39,435 nt of DNA. Source: Verrucomicrobiota bacterium (lineage in GTDB: Bacteria; Verrucomicrobiota; Verrucomicrobiia; Limisphaerales; JACPZS01). Numbering within the stretch: position 1 is the stretch's first letter; each line of letters starts with the position of its first letter. The stretch lies in NCBI GenBank assembly GCA_016195385.1, contig JACPZS010000257.1:1-39435 (forward strand). Direction: 5' to 3'. A program made the translations under genes and the position numbers. Shown in pieces: positions 27,566-36,500 of the stretch. Under the pieces are notes generated by a model. It saw only the letters and a list, made by a program, of their open reading frames with translations. It had not been told where the DNA came from and ran no database searches.

Positions 27566-28423
27566 TCAGGGGAGCCCGAGTTCTCGCTTGCGGTATTGCC
27601 CAAGGTGCGTCCGATCGATGAGCCACATCAGGTCTTGGAGGTCCAGCTTGTTTGCCGGCGGGAAACCCTGGTCCGAAACGAAACGCTTCGGCGTGAAAAG
27701 CCAGCGATGGCTCTCCACGTGGCCGTCGAGGAAACTTAAATTTGCGCCCTTGCCGTGGCGCTCTCCCGGTTGCTGTCCCCAAGAAAACGGCCCAAACTTC
27801 CAGTTCTCAGGACCGGGAAACCAGAAGTCCCACGCGCCGCTATTAATGGACGCTTCTGAGAGATCCAGGAATGCGAAGTTGCTGGCAGGCGCATACGCAT
27901 CGAAGTCTCTCCTAAGGACGCCTCCTTGATCGTACACAGGTATGTATCCGCCCGGGGTTCCAGGAACGATCGCATAATTGAGCGTTCCTTCTAACGCGTA
28001 GCTGCGGAAGCGAACTAAATCAGGACGGCCCTTAACTTTGGATCGATCGCTGGGACAGTGATAGAGCCGTGCTGCGCCGGTGTATTTCCACAGGTGTCCG
28101 TCTTTGATGTTATCATCGGTTTTATCCCGTTCCGCGTTGCCCAAAACCCAGCCGTCCACGTTTTGAAAGTAGCCTGAGGGATACGCCTCCTTATTGCCCA
28201 CAATCCGTCCGTCGTTGTCGCCGGCATAGATCTCCCACGCGAATTGGAGTTGCTTGAGGTTGTTTTTGCAGAGCGTCGATTGCGCTTTGGCTTTCGCTTG
28301 CGAAAGCGCGGGCAACAACAGGCTCGCCAAAATCCCGATGATGGCGATGACGACCAAAAGTTCGATTAACGTGAAGCCACGGGAAACGCGTGCCGTGTGG
28401 GCGGCGCTTGTGGTCGAAGGCAT
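27566..28423 (-). CDS. H-X9-DG type pseudopilin, copy B
   Basis: A 285-aa paralogue of copy A with the prepilin signature [65 protein letters not shown] and the C-terminal [13 protein letters not shown] motif. The frame is open to 28804, but the extra 127 residues come from translated palindromic repeats, so ATG 28423 ([16 protein letters not shown]) is taken as the start. It differs from copy A mainly in the variable stretch after [18 protein letters not shown], where copy B is longer ([16 protein letters not shown]). It follows the kinase gene on the same strand, but a 221-bp repeat sits between them. Confidence 0.87.
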   Translation of the reverse strand: MPSTTSAAHTARVSRGFTLIELLVVIAIIGILASLLLPALSQAKAKAQSTLCKNNLKQLQFAWEIYAGDNDGRIVGNKEAYPSGYFQNVDGWVLGNAERDKTDDNIKDGHLWKYTGAARLYHCPSDRSKVKGRPDLVRFRSYALEGTLNYAIVPGTPGGYIPVYDQGGVLRRDFDAYAPASNFAFLDLSEASINSGAWDFWFPGPENWKFGPFSWGQQPGERHGKGANLSFLDGHVESHRWLFTPKRFVSDQGFPPANKLDLQDLMWLIDRTHLGQYRKRELGLP

Positions 28424-28462
28424 GCCTCCTCTTGCCCCATCATCTCCGCCGGCTATGCAGAA

Positions 28463-28683
28463 AATCCCAAAGGGATTCCGGCGTGAAGCCAAGGGTTGCG
28501 AGGCACGAGTTACCCTGGGTTTTGGAGGACAAAGAAGCGTCAACCCCAACGGGGTTGCGGCCGAGGTCGGAGCGCAGGCGTTGTGGACGCAACCCCTTTG
28601 GGGTTGGTTCCCTGCCGATTGGTTTTCCCAGGGTGGCTCGTGCCTCGCAACCCTGGGCTGGAGGACACAATCCCTTCGGGATT
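28463..28683. repeat. 221-bp nested inverted-repeat element
   Basis: Three concentric layers are visible. The outermost ends are small hairpins, AATCCCAAAGGGATT (28463-28477) and AATCCCTTCGGGATT (28669-28683). Next are long arms (28493-28519 and 28627-28657), nearly perfect reverse complements around GGGTTGCGAGGCACGAG. Innermost are CAACCCCAACGGGGTTG (28541-28557) and CAACCCCTTTGGGGTTG (28590-28606), each a hairpin. No coding capacity. It fills most of the 384-base spacer between kinase and pseudopilin B. The remainder (about 28737-28803) is a degenerate TTCGG-rich simple repeat. Confidence 0.8.
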
Positions 28684-28807
28684 GGTAAGGCCCGAACGCG
28701 GAGATGCGGGACAAGAGCAGATCAGGCGCGCGCGCCGCTCTTCGGGCTTCGGGTTTCGGCATTCTTTCGGATTTCGGATTTAGAGTTTCAGATTTTGTTT
28801 TCATTAC

Positions 28808-31800
28808 TCACTCCACGGTCAGCGCCACGAGGACGTAGGACGCTCTAGTTTTTGCGGAGGCCAGATCCACGCTCACGATCTCCCAATCGGGCTGCGGGTT
28901 CGGCCATGTGTATTTGAAGAGTCGAATCGAGTTTTGGTTCGCGTTGGCGAGCGCGGTCGTCCCGATCCACGCGACCTTGGCTTGCTTCGTCTCGGAGGAT
29001 GCCCCAGACCAATCGCTGGCCAGATGCACTGCGTGCTCGATCGGGAGTCGCTGGCTCTGGCCATTGGCGTAATGGATCGTCAGCGCGGCGATTTCTTCGC
29101 CTTCCGTCGAGTCGGCCCACGCTTCGGTGTGCAGCAGGTGCAGTTTCGTCGCGCGCTGCTGAACTTGGATGCCCATGATTTGTTCCGGCAGTTGGAGACG
29201 ACGAGGGTCCGGCCCGCGACCGAACAATCGAATTTCACCCCGCACATCGAAAGTGACGCCGCCGAGCTTTTGCAGACCTACCGGCAAACCGATTTCACGA
29301 CGCGCGTCGCTGAACGCGTCGGCGCGCGGCGCGGTGTAATGCGCCGTGAGATCGATCTGGCGAGCGCCAGCGCGTGGGTCGCGCGGTGGAATGAGCCGGC
29401 GGCGGTCGCGATAATTCGAAGCGGAAGAGTTCGCCTTGGCGTCACATTGCAGCGCGTACCCGAGGCGTTGCGCGATCTCCGGGCTGCCCGTTTGCAACGC
29501 GGCCAGCTTCCGCCAATGAAAGGCTGCGGCCCACCACTCCGATGCGCCCTCTGCGGCGGTGGCTTCGCGCCGATGCCAGCGCGTGAGCGGCGCGGAGCCG
29601 GCGCCGACGAGCGACAGACTCGTAGCAGCCGAGGTAATGAGGCTCTGATCCATTTCGGATTGCGGATTTTCAACGCCGGATTTTTCAGAGTGAGCCTCGT
29701 TACCTCGGCTGCTACGAGATGACCCTGAACCAGCTTGGATCGGAGCGCGGAATTCATTCCGCTTCGGGTCGCCTTCGCTCGCCGTACGCGGAAGCGGAAT
29801 AAATTCCGCGATCCGATCCGTGGGCTTCGCCGACAGCTTCTCCCACGCGGCGGTGAGTTCTTCCAAATCCAATAAGGTCCAGCCACCGGTGCGATCGAGC
29901 TTGCTGCCGGCGAGGAGTTGCGCGAGCTCGACCAGATCGTCCGCCGGCAGGTCGATGGTCGGCAGTTTCACCTTCCTGGAACCCGCTTCGTCGAGGGAGT
30001 AGCGGCTTGGCACTGGTGGCGTAATCGGCAGGCCGACGCCAGTCGAAGGATCCCAGATTTGCACCTTCGCCGATTCGCCCTCGAGGATTATGAAGCGTCC
30101 GGTTTCGTCGAACCACGCCTGCGTGGGAATCGTTTTCATGCTGCTCGGATGCAGCGTTACATCGTGGCCATCGATCGGGTTGCGCACGCGCAGGAGGTTG
30201 TTCATCTCCTGCGAGACGAAGGCACCGCTGCGCGAAACCGAGTTGCCAGCTCCCCCGCTCCTGAGCAGCGCGGGCGGTGCCGGCTCCTGATGCAGATCCC
30301 AAAGGCACGCGACGTAGCTGTTCGGATGAACGGTGAGCAGGTAGCGTCCGCTGCTGCTGAAGGCGCTCGCGCCCGCGCCCGTCGCGTGCGGAATCGGCGG
30401 CGTGAGCGGCTCGCCGGTGTCCGCATCCCAGACGCGCGTGAGGTTGTCGTCCGAGACAGTGAGCACGCGATGGCCGTCGGGACTGAACGCGGCGCGCGAC
30501 ACCGCGCGGTCGTGCGGCAGCGGCGGCGTGAGCGGCTTGCCGGTGAGCGCGTCCCACACGCGGGCGGTGCGGTCGCGACTGGCGGTGAGCACGCGCGCGC
30601 CCTCCGGACTGAAGGCGGCCCATTGGAGGTAGTCGTCGCTGACCAGCGGCTCACTGGAGGTTTCGGCTTTCGGCTTTCGGCTTTCAGCTTTGGAAACGGA
30701 CGTGAACTTCCGAATCCGCCCGCCGATCAAAGCGACGTCGCCTTGCGTTCCAACAAAGAAATTTCCGACCGCATCTAGCCCGGTGATCGGAAACGGCAAT
30801 GGCCCGCCCGAGTCCGTCGCCCACGCGAAATTGCCAGAGCTTTCCGTGCCGGTGAAGAGTCGTGAACCGTCCGCGCTGAATTGGATTCGTTCGAGTTGGT
30901 TCGTATGCCGCAACGGCTGGCCGAGCGGCTGCAACGTGTGGGCGTGCCAGACTTGCAATTCATTTGTCTTCGTCTGCGTGACGAGTCGTTGTCCCGTTGA
31001 ATCGAACGCCGGAAAAAGTGCCGAGTTCCCCACGCCTTCGAGCCGATGCGGCAACGGCTCGCCGAGTGGCTCACCCGTCGCCGCGTCGAACATCCGCGCC
31101 GTGTTGTCCGAAAGCACGACGAGCAGCCGCGTCCCGTCGGGACTGAATAGAACCAAATACGGCACCGCGGTCAGTCGTTTGGATTTCGTCACCAACTTGC
31201 CGCTCGGCACTTCCCAGACGCGCACCGTGCGATCCTCGACGCTGACAGTGGCGAGCCGGTCGTCGGTCGAACTGAACGCGGCGCTGGCGATGGGCTGGCC
31301 GTTGTGAGTGATGACTTGAACGAGCCGCGGGCATTGCTGCAACACGGAGGCGAGCCGCAGGCGATGGATTTCTTCGCGATCACGGTGCCCGGCGTCGGTG
31401 CGCAGCGCCTCGGTGAACCAGAGCAACGATTTGAAATGGTCGCCCGCCTGCATAAGTTGCACGCCGTTGAGCACGTTGAGCCGCGCGACCTGACGGCGGT
31501 TGACTTCGCTTTGGTTTGTGGCACGCCGCCATTGCGTGAGCACGCCCACTGATCCCACGATGAAAACCACGGCGAGACTGGCGGCGAGCGTCGCGATGAC
31601 GGGCTTGCGCCGGCACCAGCGCCAGGCGCGTTCGGTGCGCGTGACGGGCCGCGAGAAAATGGGTTCGTCGTTAAGGAAACGTTGGAGTTCTTCGGCCAGC
31701 GCGGCAGCGGTTTGGTAGCGCTTCTCCGGTTCTTTCTGCAGGCACTTGAGGCAGATGGTTTCCAAGTCGGGTGGTACGCCCGGATTCAACACGCGCGGCG

Positions 31801-32698
31801 AAACCGGTTCGGTGTTGAACACTTCTTGCAACGTCTCGGCCACGGTCGGCGCGACGAACGGCGGGCGGCCCGTCAGGAGGTGATAGAGAATCGCTCCGAG
31901 CGCATAGACATCGCTGCGTTTGCCGACCGCGCCACGTTTGGCCGCGGCTTGCTCCGGCGGCATGTAATTGGGCGAGCCAAGCAACTGACCGCTCAACGTC
32001 AGTTCGATTTCCGTCTCCAACCGCTTGGCCAGGCCGAAGTCGGTCACCTTGGGTTGATCGAATGGATCGATGAGCACGTTCGACGGTTTGAGGTCGCGAT
32101 GAAGGATGCCCTGCTCGTGCGCGTACTGAATCGCCTCGGCAATGGCCTTGAGATAATTGGCGGCGCGGCGCGGCGCCAACGGGCCGTCCTTCACAATCGC
32201 CGACAGACTGCAGCCGGCGACGTATTCCATCGCGAAGAAATGCTGGCCGTCGTGGAAACCGACTTCATGAATGGCGACAATGTGCGGATGCTGTAGGCTC
32301 GCGGCGGCGGCGGCTTCAATGCGAAAGCGCTGGATGGTTTCCTGACTCGACCGCGCCCCGAACAAGAGCATTTTCACGGCGACGATTCGGTCGAGGCTCT
32401 TTTGCCGCGCTTTGTGGACGATGCCCATGCCGCCGCGCGCGATTTCTTCGAGCAATTCGTAGTCGCCGAATGAACGGGATGTTCCAATTCCGGAGGGCGC
32501 GTTGTGGGTGGAACCTGAATTATCGAAGCCAATCGGTTCAGCCGCATCGATCTTCACCGTGGGCGTCGAAGCAGCCGACGCCGTTTGCAGCCCCAGGGCC
32601 AGCAGGCACTTCGTGCAGAGCGCGCCTTCCGCGGCGGAGTCGATTGCCGTCCCGCATTCCGAGCAGACATGAGTCATCGCCATGACACCTTTCATCAT
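28808..32698 (-). CDS. Membrane Ser/Thr protein kinase with WD40 repeats
   Basis: A 1296-aa protein. Residues 12-31 form a CxxC...CxxC zinc ribbon (CSEC, CTKC). The kinase domain spans about 80-345 with all key residues: glycine loop IARGGMGIV, K109 in VAVKM, HRDLKPSN (200-207), DFG (220-222), PPEQA and a conserved SDVYALGAILYHLLTG. One transmembrane helix is at 366-389 (VIATLAASLAVVFIVGSV). The C-terminal region is WD40-like (repeats such as TVRVWEVPSGKL, TARMFDAATGEPL, TARVWDALTGKPL, LTRVWDADTGEPL), presumably outside the membrane, followed by a C-terminal domain. It is read 46 bases after the ECF sigma factor, a pairing known from PVC bacteria in which kinase and sigma factor form one signalling route. 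Part of the region near residues 960-1030 and about 670-680 is translated repeat sequence. Confidence 0.9.
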   Translation of the reverse strand: MMKGVMAMTHVCSECGTAIDSAAEGALCTKCLLALGLQTASAASTPTVKIDAAEPIGFDNSGSTHNAPSGIGTSRSFGDYELLEEIARGGMGIVHKARQKSLDRIVAVKMLLFGARSSQETIQRFRIEAAAAASLQHPHIVAIHEVGFHDGQHFFAMEYVAGCSLSAIVKDGPLAPRRAANYLKAIAEAIQYAHEQGILHRDLKPSNVLIDPFDQPKVTDFGLAKRLETEIELTLSGQLLGSPNYMPPEQAAAKRGAVGKRSDVYALGAILYHLLTGRPPFVAPTVAETLQEVFNTEPVSPRVLNPGVPPDLETICLKCLQKEPEKRYQTAAALAEELQRFLNDEPIFSRPVTRTERAWRWCRRKPVIATLAASLAVVFIVGSVGVLTQWRRATNQSEVNRRQVARLNVLNGVQLMQAGDHFKSLLWFTEALRTDAGHRDREEIHRLRLASVLQQCPRLVQVITHNGQPIASAAFSSTDDRLATVSVEDRTVRVWEVPSGKLVTKSKRLTAVPYLVLFSPDGTRLLVVLSDNTARMFDAATGEPLGEPLPHRLEGVGNSALFPAFDSTGQRLVTQTKTNELQVWHAHTLQPLGQPLRHTNQLERIQFSADGSRLFTGTESSGNFAWATDSGGPLPFPITGLDAVGNFFVGTQGDVALIGGRIRKFTSVSKAESRKPKAETSSEPLVSDDYLQWAAFSPEGARVLTASRDRTARVWDALTGKPLTPPLPHDRAVSRAAFSPDGHRVLTVSDDNLTRVWDADTGEPLTPPIPHATGAGASAFSSSGRYLLTVHPNSYVACLWDLHQEPAPPALLRSGGAGNSVSRSGAFVSQEMNNLLRVRNPIDGHDVTLHPSSMKTIPTQAWFDETGRFIILEGESAKVQIWDPSTGVGLPITPPVPSRYSLDEAGSRKVKLPTIDLPADDLVELAQLLAGSKLDRTGGWTLLDLEELTAAWEKLSAKPTDRIAEFIPLPRTASEGDPKRNEFRAPIQAGSGSSRSSRGNEAHSEKSGVENPQSEMDQSLITSAATSLSLVGAGSAPLTRWHRREATAAEGASEWWAAAFHWRKLAALQTGSPEIAQRLGYALQCDAKANSSASNYRDRRRLIPPRDPRAGARQIDLTAHYTAPRADAFSDARREIGLPVGLQKLGGVTFDVRGEIRLFGRGPDPRRLQLPEQIMGIQVQQRATKLHLLHTEAWADSTEGEEIAALTIHYANGQSQRLPIEHAVHLASDWSGASSETKQAKVAWIGTTALANANQNSIRLFKYTWPNPQPDWEIVSVDLASAKTRASYVLVALTVE
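29619..29718. repeat. Palindromic repeat inside the kinase gene (element 1)
   Basis: Two 27-base arms (29619-29645 and 29692-29718) are reverse complements at 26 of 27 positions, enclosing 46 bases rich in TTCGGATT-type sequence. It lies entirely within coding sequence and is read in frame (SSRSSRGNEAHSEKSGVE). Confidence 0.75.
29737..29819. repeat. Palindromic repeat inside the kinase gene (element 2)
   Basis: Two 29-base arms (29737-29765 and 29791-29819) are reverse complements at 27 of 29 positions, around the core GGAAT[T/A]xATTCC. It lies in frame within the kinase gene (FIPLPRTASEGDPKRNEFRA), 18 bases from element 1. Confidence 0.75.
30658..30697. repeat. TTTCGGC heptamer tandem repeat within the kinase gene
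   Basis: Three copies of TTTCGGC and a fourth diverged copy (TTTCAGC) run in tandem, translated on the minus strand as SKAESRKPKAETS between two WD40 units. The same simple-repeat type occurs in non-coding spacers at about 26812 and 28740. Confidence 0.7.
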
Positions 32699-32744
32699 TC
32701 CGTTACCACCGGAAAAATTTCCGAAAGTAACTGACGAAATGAAA

Positions 32745-33497
32745 TTATTTTCCCGCCGCCGCGATCAGACAACGAATCTCCTCTTCGACTTCCGCCGGAC
32801 TGTTCACGGTCAACTCAATCTCGGCTCGCAGAAACTCGCCGTAACGCTTGCGCAGCCGATGAACCGCCATCTTAACGGCGCTTTCGGTCATGCCCAGTCG
32901 CGCGGCGAGTTCCGCGTAAGCCAGCGTCTGCTCCGCGCCAGTCAGACAAGGCTGGAGCGCCTCGAACAATTCCGTCTGGCCGTCGGCGGTGTAGCGGTCG
33001 CGCAGCCGGCGCAGCACTTGATCGAGCACGGTCGCCGCCCAACGACGCTCGAAGAGAACTTCCGGAGTAGCCGCGTCGGCCAGTTCGAACTGATAGCACT
33101 TCTCCGCGTCGAGTTCGTCGAGGGAAATAATCGCTTTGCCGCCGCCGCGCTTTGCCGTTTGCCGCTGCTGCCATTCATTGATGAGGAAATGTTTCACCGC
33201 GGTTAGCAGGAACGAACGGAATTTTCCACCTTCGCGGTGGACACTCGCGAGGGAATTCTTATCTAGCAGGCGGGCGAAAAATTCCTGCGTCAAATCCTCC
33301 GCTTCGTGAACGTCGTGGCCGCGCCGCCGGACGTAGGCGTAGATGGGATACCAATAAGCGCGGCACAATTTTTCCAGCGCCTCCGTCGCTGCGGAAGACC
33401 CGTCCTGTCCAGCCGCCAATACCACGCTCCAATGCGTCGTGGCAAAAATTTTGTTGCCGAGTGGCGTGGAATCTTCCGGCTCATCCGGTTCGGGCAT
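32745..33497 (-). CDS. ECF-type RNA polymerase sigma factor
   Basis: A 250-aa sigma-70 family protein of extracytoplasmic-function type. Region 2 is seen as YWYPIYAYVRRRGHDVHEAEDLTQEFFARLL, with conserved DLTQEFF, then FRSFLLTAVKHFLINEW. Region 4 is seen as LAYAELAARLGMTESAVKMAVHRLRKRY, a helix-turn-helix for the -35 element. A C-terminal tail (EEIRCLIAAAGK) is present. It is longer than minimal ECF factors and matches the type encoded next to Ser/Thr kinases in PVC bacteria. ATG 33497 is preferred over the upstream TTG 33527. The kinase gene follows after 46 bases, so the two are likely co-transcribed and the kinase may control the sigma factor. Confidence 0.9.
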   Translation of the reverse strand: MPEPDEPEDSTPLGNKIFATTHWSVVLAAGQDGSSAATEALEKLCRAYWYPIYAYVRRRGHDVHEAEDLTQEFFARLLDKNSLASVHREGGKFRSFLLTAVKHFLINEWQQRQTAKRGGGKAIISLDELDAEKCYQFELADAATPEVLFERRWAATVLDQVLRRLRDRYTADGQTELFEALQPCLTGAEQTLAYAELAARLGMTESAVKMAVHRLRKRYGEFLRAEIELTVNSPAEVEEEIRCLIAAAGK

Positions 33498-33555
33498 GGC
33501 GGGAGCGTAACAGCTACGCGCCAACAATCAAAACGATCGTTCGGCGGCGGAATTC

Positions 33556-36500
33556 TTACTGACTCGACGCGCCTCTCGACTTGCTTTTCATCGACTCCAG
33601 ATACGAAACCAAATCCGAAAATTCCTGGAGCGACAGGCCGAGTTGCAATCCTTCCGGCATCAAGGAAAGTGTCGTCGCCCGGCGTTCCTTGATTTCGCTT
33701 TTCGCGAGTCGATGTCGAGTGCCGGTGGCGTCCTGCACGATGAGTTCATCGGCGGTTTCGCCGCGCACCATGCCGGCGATTTCATCGCCCGTCTTGGTCT
33801 CGACAATTTCCTGCCGGTAGCCATCGCGCACGACTTTGCTCGGATACAGAATGCTCTCAGCCAATTGCGCGCGGCCATACTGCAAACCGATGCTCGCGAG
33901 GTTTGGCCCCACGTCGCCGCCTTGATGATCGCCCGCGTGACAGCGCACGCATGCCACGCCCTGCAGATTGTCGAACAACTCGCGCCCGCGCGCCGCTTCG
34001 CCGGAGTTCTTCAACGCGTAATCTAAATACTCGGCCGGCTCGCGCTGCTGGACGACCTGGGCGAGCAATGGACTGTCCTTCGCGATCAGCAAATCGCGAT
34101 AGAGCCGTTGCAGTTCGGTGATGACGAGCGGCGTCAACGCGCCGTCGCTCAATCGCTTCTCGATGCGCGGCAACGCCTCGGCGGCAATCGCGCGCAACGC
34201 CTTGTGGCACGCGTCGCGCACGCCGCCGTTCGAGCTGGCGAGACCGAACAAATAGGCGTCGAGCGCGCGCACGTCCGACATCGCAGCGAGTGCGCTCGTT
34301 GCTTCAAACTTCGTGTCTTCGCGCGAGAAGGCTCCGAGCAAATCGGCGAGAGCGGCGCGGTCTCTGAGCCGGCCCAGCGCGGTCACGGCGGCACGGCGCA
34401 GTTCCAAATTTTCCTCCATCAAAAGTTGCGAAATGGCTTCGGCGACGCCGTTGCCACCGATTTGCGCGAGCGCAGCAACTGCGCCAAGTCGCAGCGGCAA
34501 CGCCGGTCGCGTCAACACATCCTTCAGCACGAGCACCGCGCCTTTCGCGCGCAACGCACCGAGGACTTGCATGGATTTCAGCACGACTTCCGTGTCGCTC
34601 GCGCGCGAGTTTAAGAGGCCGACGAGGGCGGGAATCATCGGTTCGCCGACGAGGGATTCGCCGGCGTTGATGGCTTCGAGAAGCAAGCCTGGCTTGCTCG
34701 TGGCATCAACGAGCGTGGCGAAGATGAGTTCCTTCGCCGCCGAATCTTTGAACGCAGCCAGCGTGCGGAGGATGCTTTGCTTGAGTTCGGGATCGGTTTC
34801 CTTTGCGAACGATTCGCGCAGGCGCGGCGCGGCGCTGGTTTCTTTCGCGAGACGCAGGCCATCGACGCTCGCGCCACGGACGAGCGGTGAAGGGTCATTC
34901 AACGACTCGCGCAGCGTGGCGAGCACGCGCGGCGTGCCGGCCCACGCGACGGTTTTTTCGGCGCGCGGTTTGTCCACCGGATGATAGCTCCACCACTCGC
35001 CGCGCCATTCGGGCAGCTTGCGATGAAGCTCGGCCAAAACTTCGAGCGCGCTCGCGCGCGAGTCGGCGGGCTGTGCTTGGTTACCGATGAATTTGACGAA
35101 TGCATCGACGACCGGCTCTTCGTAAGTTTCGCGCAGCGCGAGCAAAGTTCCCTGGCGCACGGTTGGCTTCGCGTTTTCCAGCCCCTTTGCAATCGTGGCC
35201 CAGTTCTCGAAGTCCGCCCGCCCTATCCGATGCAGCGCGCTGAAGATGGCGTGACGTACGAAGCGATCAGGTTCTTCGAGTGCTTCGACGAGTTTCGGGA
35301 TTACAGTCTCGTTAGGGGTTTCACCGGCCGTAAAAGTGCGTGCCTTTTGATTCTGTATTCGCCCAATCGCCGTTGCGGCTTCAAGCCGGACTGCGGCATC
35401 AGTGTCTTTGAGCCGCTCGACCAGAATCGGCATCCAACCTTTGCTTTGCCGAAGTCCAAGCCTTCGAATTACCTGCAATTTTTCAGCAGGGTCACCATCC
35501 ACTACTGCAAATTGCATAGTGTCATCGGGCATGCCCATTGCCTCATGCCAAGCGGAGAATGCATCTAGCTTTAGTGACGCATCAAGACTCCAAAGAGCAC
35601 TAATTCGAGAATTCAAGGGACTATTTCGATCCTGAACTATTTTTTTGAAAAAAGTTTTGAGATTCGGCGCTTCTTCCCTCATGTCGCCATGCATAGGTGG
35701 GAAAATAGCCATTTTATACAGCTGTACAAAGGCTCGTTGAGCAGTAAGCCTCACAGCGGCGGATGGGTGGTAGAATCCTGAACGCAAAACACTTTCGTAC
35801 GCGGAACGCCGATTAAACAATTTTTGCGTCTCAAAATCCTGTCCCAAACCACCAGCCCTTCGCCACTCCTCTAAGTCTTTTCCCAGTGCCGCAGCTAAAT
35901 ACCACCCTGGCTTCGGCGTCGCGTGGCTCTTGCCCGTGTAGCTCACCTTGAGTAAGCGCCCGGCTTGCACTTTGTCCTTCGTGTCGGCGTGGTTCCAATC
36001 GCAGACGTAGAAGCTCAATCCATCCGGCGCGAGCGTGATGCCGACGGGCCGAAACTCCGGCGGGCCGTTGAGCAAATCTTCCTCGCGCGCGACGACTTTG
36101 TAGGTCGCGCCGTCGCGCGCGATGCGCAGGCGCATGACTTGACGCCGCCCAAAGTCGGCGAGGAAAAGATTCCCGTGATACTCGGGCGGCAGCGCGTCCT
36201 CGTTGTAGCAGAGCGTGCCGGTCGCCGCGCCGCCGCCATAGTCGGCCATCGCCGGCAGCGCGTAAGGTTTGAGCGGTTTGAAGTCGTACGGGTAGCCGTA
36301 GTAGCCGCCATCGACGACGTGCGTGAGCCGCGACCACCAATCGCGCTCATCGGTGTTGTCGTAGGTGAAGATCTCGTCCTCGGCGTTGATGGCGACATCC
36401 ATGATGTTGCGCAAGCCGGTCGCGAAAATTTCCAACCCCGTGCCGTCGGGTCGAATGCGAAACACGCCGCCGCTGGACATATCGACGCGCCGGCCGTCCT

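Noticed and set aside
28424-28804. N-terminal extension of pseudopilin copy B
   Set aside because: The added residues are translation of the 221-bp inverted repeat; the prepilin leader starts properly at 28423.
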